This document shows positions 1 through 15,144 of a stretch of DNA of 64,000 nucleotides, in pieces. This DNA comes from Chrysomallon squamiferum (taxonomy: Eukaryota > Mollusca > Gastropoda > Neomphalida > Peltospiridae): contig CM022672.1 of assembly GCA_012295275.1 (NCBI GenBank), positions 22,001,628 through 22,065,627 of the forward strand, given 5' to 3'. Within the stretch, counting starts at the first letter, position 1, and the number at the start of each line of letters is the position of its first letter. Under the pieces are notes generated by a model. The model was given only the letters and a program-made list of their open reading frames with translations, made no database searches and was not told where the DNA came from. A program made the position numbers and the translations under genes.

Positions 1-1119
1 ACAAGAAAACTTATATAGTAATCTTTGGTGTACCAGTTATGTACTCTGGTTAGAAGTAAAAATAACTGAAAGGGTACACTAAGGAGGACTGATCGTATAA
101 TTTTATAATAATGTAAAGAAGGTATCAACTGCCATATCAGTTGTAGGCTATTAACAATTATTAACAAAAGAACTTTTATAAAAAGTTTCACCATTTACAA
201 GAAAGTGTATACAGTAATCTTGGGTGTACCAAAATTAAGTATTGGTTGTTGAATTGGAAAATATCTGCATGTGTAGAGTATTGAGGATTGATCCTGCTAT
301 ACTGTTAATTCTGAGACACTTAATCACAATGGAAATTACACAAGTTTTACCATTAGTAATTTTGTTACTTTAAAAATATGTTTAAAATACATTTCCCTCT
401 TCATGACAAAAAGAATAACTCAAACCCACCCATCCCTAGAATGGCAAATAATCTGCAGAAATTTTTTTTTTTTATTAAAATTAAAATGAACATGAAAATG
501 AAATATTAAACTAATTATTAAATGGAATGTTAAATGAAATAAGCACACATATATTAAATGTAAACAGAAATAATAAAATGTAATATGAAATGCACACAGA
601 AAAGTATAGAAAAATGTAAAGTATGAATGTATAAGTACAAGTACAATGGTATGCAAGTTTAAATGATAAACAAATTTGCATATACATAAAATAAACAAAA
701 CCAAAGTTTACATTATTAAGCAGAAACTGAAATGAAGAATAAAGTAGAACAGAAATAAATAAAGAAAACTAAATAACTATCTAGAATAAAATAAAATACA
801 ATCCTGAATCTAATGAAATACAATAATGAATAAAATAAAATAAAATCATTAATCAATAAATAAATAAAATAAAGTACAATCATAAAAATAATTTATATAA
901 AATGGACTGTTCATTAATAAAATGAAATAATTGTTAAATAAAATATAAATCAACTAAATGAAGTATAATCATGAATAAAATCAAATATGAATAAAATGAA
1001 GTAAAGTTATAAACAAAATAAAGTGAGACAAACACACGAATAATATGAAATGAAATCAAATGTAAAATGGTAAATGTAAGATTTTAAATGCAAAAGTGAA
1101 ATGAAAAATGAATACTCAC
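1..1119 (-). other. Intron following e32 (runs off the window)
   Basis: Bases 1-380 contain two diverged copies of a 197-base unit (ACAAGAAAACTTATATAGTA at 1 and ACAAGAAAGTGTATACAGTA at 197). From about 470 to 1,110 the plus strand is an imperfect AAATAAAATGAA-type tract, so the transcript is U-rich directly after the e32 donor. No IVS4 exon seen. Confidence 0.75.
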
Positions 1120-1203
1120 AGAATGAGCTGTGATGATAACATCAATGATGCTGCCTATTACAGTTATGAAATCAAACACATTCCACGAGTCACGGAAATA
1201 ATT
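1120..1203 (-). CDS. Cav2: Cav2 exon e32: IVS3 (last exon in the window)
   Basis: 84 bases; TTTTCAG acceptor and TCT/GTGAGT donor, phase 0 at both ends. Peptide [28 protein letters not shown]. It is the IVS3 helix. Size 84 equals the mutually exclusive IVS3 exons of vertebrate CACNA1C as I recall them; only one version is seen here. The IVS4 exon should follow beyond base 1. Confidence 0.96.
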
Positions 1204-2877
1204 CTGAAAATGTAGAAAAAATACAGTTCATATATAATCATAATTAACTGAATAAATTACATAATTATCTATTCAATAAAAACTTCAAAACATTTTTTTT
1301 GTTATATAATACTTGCTTAAAGTAGACAGAAATTATAATACAATTTAGATTTTAAAAAATATTTTATATTTGTTCATGTTTTAAAATTAATTATAAAAAT
1401 TATATTTAATAATTTTTAGAATATTTTTATCCTTTTAAAAAAAGACATCTATATATTATTTAGATTTTAATTTCATCAATCCATTTATCTATTTGAGACT
1501 GACTTAATTTATATAATGATTACTGTTTATTAAATCGTTTTATATATAAATAAAGTCACACATTTATTTTTATAAATAGCATTGACAACAATTCAGAAAG
1601 AGGGTTAAAGCTTTCAGAACAGCAATACATGTCATTATTGGACTAGATTAATAATCTTAAAATAAACAGTGATAATAATGATCTAATTTTGCTTATTTAA
1701 AAAAAAATTAATTTCTTTTTTTTTTCTATTCTTAATTTTTAAGACATCTTTTTAATTGAATTACGCTGATTAAATATATTATTTTGTAAACAATTTTTTT
1801 TTTTTTTAAAGTAGAAATAAATAAAGAAAGAAAGAAAAAAATGACTAAAAACACAGTTTTCAATGTCTTCAGCTTATTATAATTAATTTAATAATTTAGA
1901 AAAATTATTAACAATTTAAAACAACACTGAAGTATGTCTTCTCTGTGTTTTTTGTTGGTTTTTGGGTTGTTGGTTTTTTGCAAAGCCAAAATGTCAAATC
2001 CTGCTTGCAACAACATTTTTTATTTTTTTCACATGAATTTGTATTCTAACTGAAAGTTTATTTCTAAATAATCTAGTCCAATAAAATTTATCACAAAACC
2101 AAGCAAGTTTCAACATTTTTGTATGAATATTTATTGTGAAAAGAGGCATTATAAATTTCTTCAAATCATTTTTATCAAATCTTTTATATTGATATTTGAA
2201 TGAAATGATACAGTGAACTGGTACCTTTATTTAATAAAAAAAAAAATATTATAAATAATAATGTAATAATTCCTAAACAGAATAAAGTATATGTTACAAA
2301 ATAATCCATTAATTTTTATTACACATAGATCAATGAGAATCTAAATTAAAATAAGCAATTTATAAAAATGTTTTGTTTGTCTATGAGGTTAATTTTACAG
2401 TTTTTAAATTGTTATTATTATTTATTATTATTATTTTTTTTTTTTTTTTGCATAATATATAGTATTAAAGTATTTTCATATATTTTAACTGATACAAATT
2501 ATTGGAAATTTATAATGCCCCTTTAATTTTTTTTTTTTTTTTTTTTTCAAATCTGCTTATATAAATATATTATTAGCAAAAAACAAGAGTACAATGAAGT
2601 TTTACATCAGAATGCTTTGTGTGTAATTGCCAACAAGAAAAAACAAAAGTCAAGCAGAAAGAGTGCTGGTGCAAAACATGCAAGAAATTATATAAATATC
2701 AAAAGCAGGGGATTGGGGGAAAAAAACAAATAAAACTTAAATGTGGACAGAATGTTTCAACTATTCATATGTTCTTTATTAAAAAAAAAAAAAAAAAAAA
2801 AAAATTCCTGGTATATCTAAAATATGGATTTAACTTTCTTTGTTATTTTTAAACAGGTTTTTATATATATAAATATA

Positions 2878-2915
<38 letters not shown>

Positions 2916-5900
2916 TTATGTGTTAGGAATATAATAATGTATAGCTCAGTGATGCCAAGGCAAATTAAAATCCTATGTATTAATGTTATAATACTAAAAA
3001 TGTCTGTCTTAATGATGCCAAGGTATATTAAAAACTTATTATGTATTTTGAAGCCAAGCCACAGATAATATAACATGAATCATCTAAAACTTTTATAGTA
3101 ATATGAAATGTGTTATATTTAACTTATTATGTTCAGTAAGATGTTAACAGTTGTTCATTTTTTTTTTTTTTTTTTTCACTTTAGATGTTTTTGTTTCTCT
3201 TGTGAAGAATTGTGTGAATTTAAAGCAAACCTTCCATTCCAATTATTCGTAGGCCAATGTATGTAAAATATAACTGTTTGATTTGATGAGAGATGTATAT
3301 ACATAAAGCAATACTAACACATTGTCATGACAACACCACTTAAAGTCAGAGGTCACTCATGCAAGATTATTCAGGATTCAAGTAGTAGTAATAGTAACAG
3401 CAATATTAGTAGTAGTAGTTTTATAATAATAATAATAATAATAATAAAATAATAAATAAATTTTCAAGATTCAATAAATTTAAAAAGTTTATTGGTAGGA
3501 CAAAATTTAAAAAAATAATATTTGTAAAATAAAATAAAATAAAATAAATGTGTTTTATTAAAATGAATGAATAAATAAAAAAAAAAAAAAAAAAAAATAA
3601 ACAAATAAATAAATAAATAAATAAGTATAAATAAAACATAATTTGTATAAATGTTTATCAGTGGGGTTTTTTTTTTCTGTCAGAATTTTATCTTTGCTTT
3701 TTACAAATATTTATTTATGGGTTTTAATACTGATACCTATTTTTCATCACATTATTTTAAATGAATGAACTATTCAGGCCAATAAAAGATCACAATTTTT
3801 ATACTTATTTTTGTTATGATAAAAATGTACATCAGTAATCTAATTTTTAGAATGGGAAAAATACAAAAAAGTATTTTCAGCATTTCAGGACTGTATATCA
3901 GTATTTTAATTTGTTTTCAATTTTTCTTGTTTTCTATTTTCTATTTTTTTTTTTTTTTTTTCTCCTTCTTCTTCACATTGTTCTTTTTTTTTAATATTTA
4001 TTTTATTTTTTTTTAAATTATGTCTTTTTTAATGTTAGTTTTATTTTGATATATTAAAAAATTTTGTTATGTATTATTTGTTTCTGGTTATTTTATTAAA
4101 GAAAATTTTAAAATATGATAAAACCGATAACTAACTTTAAAAATGTCATATTTAAAAACTTGCATGGAGTGAACATCTGCATATATAAATATATATACAA
4201 CAGTAAAGCTGCATTCTGATTGGTCACTTCAAAGACATTCACACGAAGGAACAGCTAATTGGATACTGTATGTGAAAACAAAACAGAACCAGTCATTCTG
4301 ATTGGTCACTCCATAAAATACATACACAAAGAAGAAACTGGTTGATGTTTTGTGAGCACAACACAGGACTACAATTTTCATTGGTCACTTCAAAAGACAT
4401 TTACAAAAGAAGGAACATTCTATTGGATGGTTTTATTTTTTTGGTGAGCACAACAGAGGACTACACTCCGACTGGTTTAAGAGTTTGCTTCAAACCTTTA
4501 CTCCAAAAGCACATAGCTTTAGTAGGAACTCTATTGTGTATGAAGCTGTAAAGACTTGGTTTATTATTAAAAGAACATCTGATAGCATCTGGCCACTATT
4601 ATTTTTAGAATCACCAGGGGTAAACTGAAGTCAAGCAGGCAAAAAAGAGAAATAAGAAAGAAAGAAAAAAAAATAGGTTAAATATATGTTAATATATAAA
4701 TATATAAACTAGTATCCATAGAAACAAACAAAAAAAAAAAAAATAATAATGATAATGATAATAATAATAATTGTAGTAATTAAGAGAAACGAACAAACAA
4801 CAAAATAAATTTAAAAATAATAATTTTAGTGAGTTAGTCCTCAGCCAGTGCTGAAATGAAATCAAGATAATGTGGCAAAAATGAAAAACCCAAAGCAATC
4901 TGTATTCTCGTTGGACACCATGTGACCAGAGGAAAGTTCAAAGTTCAACTTATTTATAATATTTAATAAATTGATATAAAAATCAGTATATATATTTCTT
5001 TTCTTTTCTCTCCCCCATAATTTCAATTCATGTTTATGATAAAATCCTTTTTTCAGTTGGTTTTTTTTGACAGAATGATTTTTGATTTTACCCAAAAACT
5101 TATTCTGTATCATGTTTTGTAGATATTATTTAAGTTTTTACAGTTAAACCTTCTAATGATCACAGATGCTAAAGGAAACTGGTTTTCCCCTACTAACACA
5201 TGCTCTGTAATAACATTCTGAATCACTATTATATGATTCTCTTTGTATTAGTACCATAAATTTTGATTCCATTATAAAAAAAAAAAAAAAAAAAAATAAT
5301 AAAAATAAATAAATTTATAAATAAAATGTTTTTATAAGTAATTTGTTTTTAAGAATCAGATTTAATTTTAAAAAAAAAAAAAAAGAAAAGAAAATGTGAA
5401 TGAATACAAGAACATCTGTATGGGAAGGAAAAACCAAATTTTCTGTAAGGAAATGTAAATTTGTGAGTGAAAAATACATGTATTATTCACAAACCATCCA
5501 CCATTATTGACATTTTGAAATACTCTTCTCCTGTAACAAACATTTGCACACTATCAAATGACGATTTTCATTTTAGATTTTTATTTCTTGCAGTCTGAAG
5601 CAATAAATACCATTGCTGCTGTAATAACTAGTACAGTTTACATTTGTTTTTAACACAAAATATACATTTAAGGCATCAGTGTCCATATACATCAAACACT
5701 TCTTGATACTGATATCATTTTTACATAATACCACCATATACCTTTTACACTTCAGTTTCTGCATCTTACAAATTCTTAATATTATATTTTTGCTCTCCCA
5801 TTTTAATCTACACCAGTCTGCAAAACAATTTGTTAACAAGGTTAAGCACATATCCCAAAATGTCTTGTCGTCAGTAATAGGTAACAAATGAAGCAACCAA

Positions 5901-6176
5901 AACAAGCTGCAAGTTTCTCAGTAAATCTATTCTAAAACATGAAGGTGATAGGCAGGCTTGTTTTGTCTTACCCTAGGACCAAACCCAATCAGCTTGAGCA
6001 TACACTCAATCGTGAAGCAACAGGTAAATGCTATATTGAGTCTTACGCTAACTTCAACATAGACACCATCTTGGCCGTGATACTGGTAGAAAAACAGAAT
6101 GTTAAAACGCACAGACAAAAAGAAATCAAAAAAAAAAAAAAAAAAAAGTGTTTTTTTGTGAGGTTTTTTCTTTTGT

Positions 6177-6207
<31 letters not shown>

Positions 6208-7096
6208 ATTTATTTATTTATTTATTTTTATTTTTTTATTTTATTTTTATTTTTTTTTTTTTTTTTTTTTTGTTGTTGTTTGACTTCTTATATGGTAAAT
6301 TTTTCCTTAAGATGTCACAATATGAATTTAAATTTTTTTATATATATTTATTTATATATTTATTTATATATTATTTTTAATTTTTTCTCTTTTTTTGTTA
6401 TTATTATTATTTTTATTATTATTTTTTTAATGTGACATCTGAAACCAAAATAAGAATAACTTTTTAACCGAAAAAACTATTTCATTAAAATTAAAAATTG
6501 AGGAAAAAAAATATCTGATAGGTGATGATATTAACCAAGGTTTATTATTGTAATTTTTTTTGTTTTCTTCCTTTTTAAAATTTTCTTGGTGTTTTTGTTT
6601 TAAATGTTTTAAGAAAAGAATAATTATTAACCACAATTTCTGAAAACATGTTTATTATTAATTTATAAACTTTACTTTTCAGTTATTTTGCACTGATTTT
6701 TCTTTTTCCTTTAGACTTAAGTTTGCAAATTGTATATTAATATAACTTTACAAAATATCCTCGGTATTAATTTTATTTACTTTTTAAAAAAAAGGTTGTT
6801 GTTGTTATTGTTCATTCCAGTTAAAAGTATATTCCAAAATAAACTTTTCTAATTATATAACCTTAGTTAATAAAGTATATGTAACACAACATAATGATAG
6901 CAAATACAAAAGCACTAAAAGCATATATTTATGAAATTAAAAAAAAAAAAAAAAAAAACATACAAGTCAAAATGGTGGAACTGGCTGTTTGTTTAAATAT
7001 AAACATTATATTAACCATCATCATCATCATAATTATATCAGTAATAATAATAATAATAACAGTATAACAATAATAACAATAATAATAACAGTGGTA

Positions 7097-7144
<48 letters not shown>

Positions 7145-8963
7145 TTTACTTCACACAGCTTAGTAATAATTCTGATATGTAATATATTTATTATCATTTA
7201 TATAGCACATAAAATCAACAACCATTGTAAGCAGTTTCACTGAAATAAAATTATTATTATTATTACAGGTAAATATAAATACATATAAACACTGAAAACA
7301 TGTTTAACACTATTAGAAGCAAGTGTTTCTAAATTAGGTAATTAAATTTCATTAAGTTTCATTTGTTTGGTTATCAAATGCATATATATTCATATGAATG
7401 TGTTAACAATAATTGTACTAATATATAAATGAAGCTTAATGAAATTTTATTTATTGAAACATATAAAACAATTAATACATTAATTTGATGAAAGTAATAT
7501 AAATAAATAAATAAATAAAAATTATTGCAAAAGATATTAATATAACTTGAGAAATACTTAATCAAAATATAGTATTAAATTATACTGATTATGCAATAAA
7601 CAGTTAAAATTTGAGATATTTTTTGTCTATCATATTGAGAAAGATATAAAGATTAACATAAAATATTGTTTATTTATTATAATTTTAATTTTTAAAAAGT
7701 CATAATTTGAACATGTTGACATTTTAGTTAGATCTTTCGTATTACATTTTTAAACAAAATTACTGCAAAACAATGTGATATTTTAATACAATTTTTTCTT
7801 CTGATAAATTTATGCTTCATAATTATTCATTACATTTAAACTTTGAACATAAAAGCAAATTAAAAAGAATATATAATTTACATAATGCAATTAATATTTT
7901 GTATGATTTTATTACTTATATGTCAAGTCAAAAAATTATATTAAACGTTAATTTTGAAATGCTAACTTTCCAACAAAACTGTCTTTTTATTATTAATAAT
8001 TTCAAATTAAGTCAAATTAATTAATATTTAATACATTTTTATACATTATTATTCCAGATGGCACCAGATAAAAAAAAATCTAATCATTATTACTAAGTAA
8101 ATTGTAATTTTAATACATCATATTATATAAAACTTTATTAAAATGAAATGAAAAGTAAAAAAAGTTTTACATTTTAAGTTATACCAGATATAATACTTTA
8201 ATAAAACTGTAAAAAAATATTAATTACTTTAATAAACTATACAAAAAGTAAAAAAATATTAATTATTCAAAACAACATAAAGAGTTTTTTCTCACCTTCA
8301 TCATCAGTACCACAGTATTGAGTGCAATCAGAGTCATGATGAAATACTCAAACTTTGGACAGACGACAATCTTCCAGATCTTGTATCGTAAAGAGGCTTT
8401 ATTCTGCGGCATGAAGCGGCACAATGGCCTTGCATTGATTGCAAAATCTATACACTGTTTCTGAAAGTGAGAGAGATACAAGAACATATCATTTGTTTTG
8501 TAAAATAAGTATTACACCTGAACTGAACTAAACAGACAAAATTAATGTGCTTATTCATGCTGTATTTATATTAGTAAGAAGAAGAGTGATGATGATAATA
8601 ATAATAATAATAATAATAACAATAATAATAATAATAATATACATACCATAATTTTTATTTTAAACAAAAGCAGTGATATTTATCTTTTGTAAAATATGCA
8701 AGCAAATACATTATATAATTAAGAGTTTGGAAGTTCTGTGTGTTTTTTTTTTTCTTTACAAAATAAATCTTTTTGTTGCAGCAAAATAAATTTGTGTGAA
8801 CAAAGAATCAAAAAGCTAAATAGTTTGTCATGCAAACTGTATGTGAATCATATTCTTCCAACAATAAATGTGACAAAAATAATGTTGATATTTCATTTTG
8901 AATAAAAATAAAAATGAAATAAATAAGCATGAAACTGAATTTAAAAAGAAATTATTTCATTAT

Positions 8964-9015
<52 letters not shown>

Positions 9016-9532
9016 ATGTGTGTGTGTGTGCGTGTGTGTAAAAATTATAATTCTGTTCCAACACTGATAAACTGTGAAACTTGTTGATTTTATTATTCAC
9101 AAAGTTTTTATGGTTCATTTATTTCAAACTGGTTCATGCATAAGCTGTGAACAGTTTCAGATTCATGCACCAAGATGACATCATTCAGAAACTAGAGTGC
9201 AAAATCTAAACTGAGGTTTCATAGTATCACACATATATGTGTCTTAATGTCAAAATGAATATAAATCAGCATATCTATAAGATAAAATTAATTTTGTTGT
9301 CTTTTTCTGTAACTGTTGAATAAAGTAAGATATAAAAACAGAAACTTTGAAATAAAATCATTAAAGAAAAATATTCAGAAAATAAAATAAAACTGTAGAC
9401 AAACAGAATTAACATCAGTAAAGTTATATTTCAATAACAACTTAAAAACATCTCATATATTGTAATTTTTCTGTTCTTGCTTTATTTCTTCAATTACATT
9501 TTTTTTTTTTTTTTTAAACAGATTTATTATTA

Positions 9533-9585
<53 letters not shown>

Positions 9586-11928
9586 TTGTTATTGTTTTTG
9601 TTTTCTTTTTTCTAAACTGTTTTCACCATTTAACAGCAAAAATTTTAAATTTTGTTATAGGTAGATGGTACCCAGGCATTGTACTTGACCAGTAAAAAAT
9701 AATACAATACACTCAAAATTGCAGTATAATTAAAAGTATTTTGATCAATAAAGCAATCTCTGCAGGCATAGGAGAAATCAATAGGTCCTTGAGAAGTTAA
9801 GGAATCAACTGCTAAGGAATTCAAGTATTTTTTAAAAGTTTTAAGACCATGCATGTTTCTGGAATGCACATACAAAGTTCATGGAAAGGGTTTTGTCTAA
9901 GAATTGCAATTTAGACTGAGTATCCTGTTGTGAAGTTATTGGCTAATTCTACTATCATGGTCAAAAGACACATTCATGTTCCTTACCTCAGACAAACTTA
10001 AAACCTAAAGAAAGGTTAAACATAATTTAAAAAAAAAAAAAAAACAGAAAACAATATTAAAGCAATAAAACAGTAAAATAGCAGTTAAAATAAAACTTAA
10101 TGTGAAATAAAAAATTAATTAAAAATAAATAAAATAAGCAAAATAATATGTTTTATCATTATAAAAATAACATAACTACAGCTGGTGCAATATAAAATGT
10201 TCTTCTCATGGAATCTTTGAGTTACAAATAATGTGTAACCCAAACACAAACAACAAGAGAAGCAAAGGGGGGAAGTATAAAACACACAATGATACACTGA
10301 TATGTAAGACATAAAATTATTGTGATTTCTAAAATAATTTTTTATTATTTTATTTTTATTTACTTTTTAGTTTTTACCAAATATTTAATATCTGTTGTTG
10401 TTGTTGTTGTTGTTATGAAAATGGTTATTTTGCTTTACTCAAAAGAACCAAACACATCAGAGTTACTATCTACTTCAAAGGAGACATCTATAAAAATATT
10501 AAAAATAATAAAATAGCTACTAAACTTTTCATTGTCCATGGACAGAGTCTGAACATTTTATACATCAAAGAAAATGAAGTTAAAATTATCAGTCTTCTTC
10601 ATGTTAATAATGTGTTAACTAAAACCCTCTCCAAAAGCAAATGAAATTTTCAGTTCTCCTTATGTTGATGATGTGTAAAATATTAAGGCCAAAAGTGTAT
10701 GTAACTGAAACTATCAATCTTCTTTATGTCAATAATTTGTTAAATAATACCCCTCATGCAAAAGCAAATGAAATTTTCAGTCATTTTTATGTTAATAATA
10801 TATAAAATGATAAAGCCCCAAAATCACAAATTCTTTTATGTTAGTGATATAACACCCATTCCTGAAAAAAGCAACTTTATGTTAAGAATGTGTAAAATTA
10901 TAATTCCACAATTTCTGAACATTCTGCAGCTCTGTTCCTTGTGAATGTAGATAAAAGTTTTAAGAAAAGATAATAAATATCATTTCATTAGATTCTTCAG
11001 TGATGCCACCTCATCAAAATCTATATGACTTAATGCAAGTCAAAGGATTACTTATTTAATACTTATCAGAAAGTACCTAATTTAATATTCATAAAAGTGT
11101 ACCTATTTCAGTGCTTATCAAAATGTGTTTAATGTGGTGTCATCAAATCATATCAAAATCAGTAGTTATTGAAATGAGAAAATACCAACAAGCACTTAAT
11201 CTAATACTTAATGTTTATCATAGTATACCTGATTTTTATCCATGTCTTGATCAACCAGTTCATTTTCTCCCTGTTCTTGGAATGTGATGATAATCAAGGC
11301 CACAAAAATGTTTACAAAGAAGAAAGGAAAGACGATGAAGAAAACAACATAAAATATTGCCATCTCCATTCGGAAGCCTGGCTTTGGTCCATAATTCTCT
11401 TTAGTTGAATCCATTGAATTCTTCAGAATTCTGTAAAATAGATTTGATGTCATAATACATATCTTATTATCTTTTGGGTTTGATTGTTGAAATACCTGTC
11501 ATGTGAAAAAACAGTCTAAACACAGTATTCTGATCTGCTCTATATATTTGTAACGATATGAATAAATACTGAATTAGTTTAAAATGTTGTATATATGACA
11601 ATTACAAATGAACCTGAAGTGATAATTATGAATATATACTCTAAATGCAAGAAACTATATTTGCAGTAATACTAATTCTTTACTAATAATAAAGTAAGGA
11701 TGTCATGTTAGAAATTCTTATAAATGTGTACACACTGACCTTTTACCCCCTTTTTTTTGTTGACATTTTGTAAACAGAAATGTCAAAAGAACTTTAAAAG
11801 ACTGTTGATACAATGATTTACTCAGTTTATCAAGGTTCTGTTTGGTTCATGAACTAAACAAATTTATTTACCAAATTTTAGTGGGGTTTTTTTTTTTTTT
11901 TTAAATTTTTGACAATATATTGATGGGA

Positions 11929-11963
<35 letters not shown>

Positions 11964-14379
11964 GTGTTTAGTTTTGCTGTTGATTGCTTTTTAAATATAA
12001 TTTAAGAACTTCCATTACAAACCCACAAATATACATATAACAGATATTTCCTTTCATTAAACATAGAAAGTTCAAGCTAATGATCCATTCTTAATTAAGA
12101 CATTGTCTTTATTGCTACAAACAAAAGTCACACGCACCCTGGCCAACCTTCTCCTGTTGTCACAGTGAAGAGAGTCAACATGGCCATTAAGATGTTGTCA
12201 TAATGGAAGTCACGTCTTAGCCATTCTCTGTCTTTTACTGTTGGTGTTTCAGAATTGTCATACAAGAAATACTGTCCTCTGCAATAGAGAATTTAGTCAT
12301 TTAACATAACTGTTTATATTAATATTAATTCTCTGACATTCGCATTCATTATCTGACGTTAATATTCATTATCTGACTTTAATATTCAATATATATGCTT
12401 TTGTACACTATTATCATACAAGAAATACAATAAAGAAGCCAGACATTTAACATGTTATTATATTAATATTAATTACCTAACATTAAAATATTATCTATTT
12501 ATGTACTGAATTATCATGCAAGAAAAACTGCTCTCTAAAATAGAGGATTTACTTATTTAACAATTATTATTAACAGTATGGTTTAAAAATAATATTCATT
12601 ATATATTATTGTCCAGTACATATTTAATTTTTGAATATTAATTTATTTTATTTATCTCTTATTTTTCTGTATTGTTAAATTTATAGAGTTTTCATTACTT
12701 TAAATATACTTTCATATGCTTGAAAATTCATCTCATTTCTCTCTCTTTGTGTCTCATCCATCCACACAAACACTCTCAAGAACCCCCACACACACAGACA
12801 CACACACAGACACACACACACACACACACACGCACACACACACACACACACATTCACTCACATACATCAGACATACACTATAACAGATATACACATTAAC
12901 ATACACATGCAAATACATTTGTATATAACAGTAATATATTCATTATTATGATTGTAATTAAATTCACATATGTTATAATATATCAGTAATTAACACATAC
13001 TAAATGACAAACTTCATATTTTCAAAAATAAAAAATTTATTATTTTTGTCAACACTTACTGGCATTCTTCTTTTACATGTTTTGACTCATCAGTGCAGTA
13101 GAAAAATTTCCCATTAAATAACTGAACAGCGATGACAGCAAAGATGAATTGGAATAACAAATACACAACTAGAATCTGAGAGACGTTTTTCAGAGAGTGT
13201 ACCACACAGTCAAACACAGCCTGAAAAAAATTAAAAAAAAAAAAATAAATAAATAAATAAAATTAAAAAAAGAGTAATTTTTGATGTTAAAAAGAACATT
13301 AATCCCAAAACCTGATAACTATATTTAAAAAAAAAAAAAAAAAAAATATAAAATAAAATATGCCATGAATATGTGTGTATGTGGGTGTGTGTAAAGAAAC
13401 AGTTAAATTGTTAAATAACTTAATACAAAATAAAATATTAAGAGAAAAAAGAAAAAGAACCCATAAAAACAAAACAACAACAAAAAACAACAGATGTAGT
13501 TAAATTGTTCAACAGCAAACAGAAAATAAAACCTATATATAAAAGTTCAGTCTACATGCATCTCAAAAACATCATTATATTATTAGTACTTTATTATTAG
13601 CAAAGATTGGTATTTATTACACACACTTAACACACACTACCTAAATGTACTCTTTATAAAATAAATAACTTGAAGGACTTCTAAAGCAAATTTAAGAATA
13701 TAATATATTTTACAAAAAATGAAATGAAACTTACTTTGAGTTTTGGAACTCTGTTGATAGTTTTCAGAGGTCTCAGAACACGAAGTACTCGGAGCGATTT
13801 AATTGTGTTGAGATTCTTCCCAGCATTCCCTGAGTCACCCCTGCAAAAAAAAAAAACAAAATAAATAAATAAAAGGAAATCAATTACCATCAGACACAAA
13901 GGGAATCATTTACCATCATATACTAAGTGAAAAGGGAACAGTCAGTGTTTACTTTGAATTTATAATGGGAAATAATTTTGTATACATTTAATAGCAGTAC
14001 AAAATTGGTAAAAAATTTTTTTTTTTGTCTTTGATTTTAATTATTAAATAATTTTTCAAACTTAAGGAATTTTTAAAATTTATTTTTATATCAAAAACAA
14101 ATATGTGATTCCAAATATTCTCATCTGGATTTATATGAAATTTAATTTTTATAGCTTCTTTATGTATTATACGTAAATATTTATAAAGATAGATGAAATT
14201 TAAGAATGTATGAATGTATTGCAAGTTTAAAGTGGGTCCCAAAACTGTAGGAAAGGCACTATGGAAACCAGTGAATAAATAACAATATAAATTTAAAGCA
14301 ATTTAAATTTTAAAATTTTACCATGCAACCAGTGGTGGAGAGGGAGTAAGGCAAACAGTTATTAGGGTCTTTTCTTGGG

Positions 14380-14458
<79 letters not shown>

Positions 14459-15111
14459 TAGAAAGTCTTTTTTTATTTAAATGTGAACCAGCATATGACA
14501 CTGAAATATTTTAATTTGGATTAATATTTTTTGTTACACAATTGTGATCAAATGCCAACGAGTAAAAAAGTATTTTTTCTTAATTACATCTCATTTTTCC
14601 TTAAAATATATGTGTGTGTGTGTATATATATATATATGTCTCTGGTAAAGAAGCAAATAGTTATATAAATAAAAGATGACAGAAACAATTTATCATAAGT
14701 ATTTATCAGATTGACTGTTAAAAGAAAGGATAAAGTAAATGTGGATAATTAATTTTAAGGATGGATTAACTTAAATAAAAATTTAAAAATAAAATCAAAG
14801 ATATTAAAAGGGAAAAAATAAGTCTGAATGTAATACTTTTGATGATCTTTTTTATTTTTTTTTATTTTTTTAATTTTTTCCTCTAAATTAATCCGTTTGG
14901 TTTTATGATTACTAACATGGTCATCAGTATATGAATAGCTACCTGAACATTATATTTCAACAATAACTGGTTTGCTATTCCTACTAGTAAATTAACAGAA
15001 AAAAACAACAAAATAAAATTATAGAAAGTCTGCCAGTGAGGTTACATTTTTTGATTTAATTAGTTTAAAATTAATCTGGTGTTCTGTGTTTTCTTCATCT
15101 TTCAAAAAAAA

Positions 15112-15144
<33 letters not shown>

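Noticed and set aside
5573-5905. 110-codon minus-strand open frame just downstream of exon e31
   Set aside because: No recognisable domain, and the real channel frame continues in e32 through a good GTAAGA donor. A frame of this length is possible by chance in 64 kb. It could at most be a retained-intron tail.
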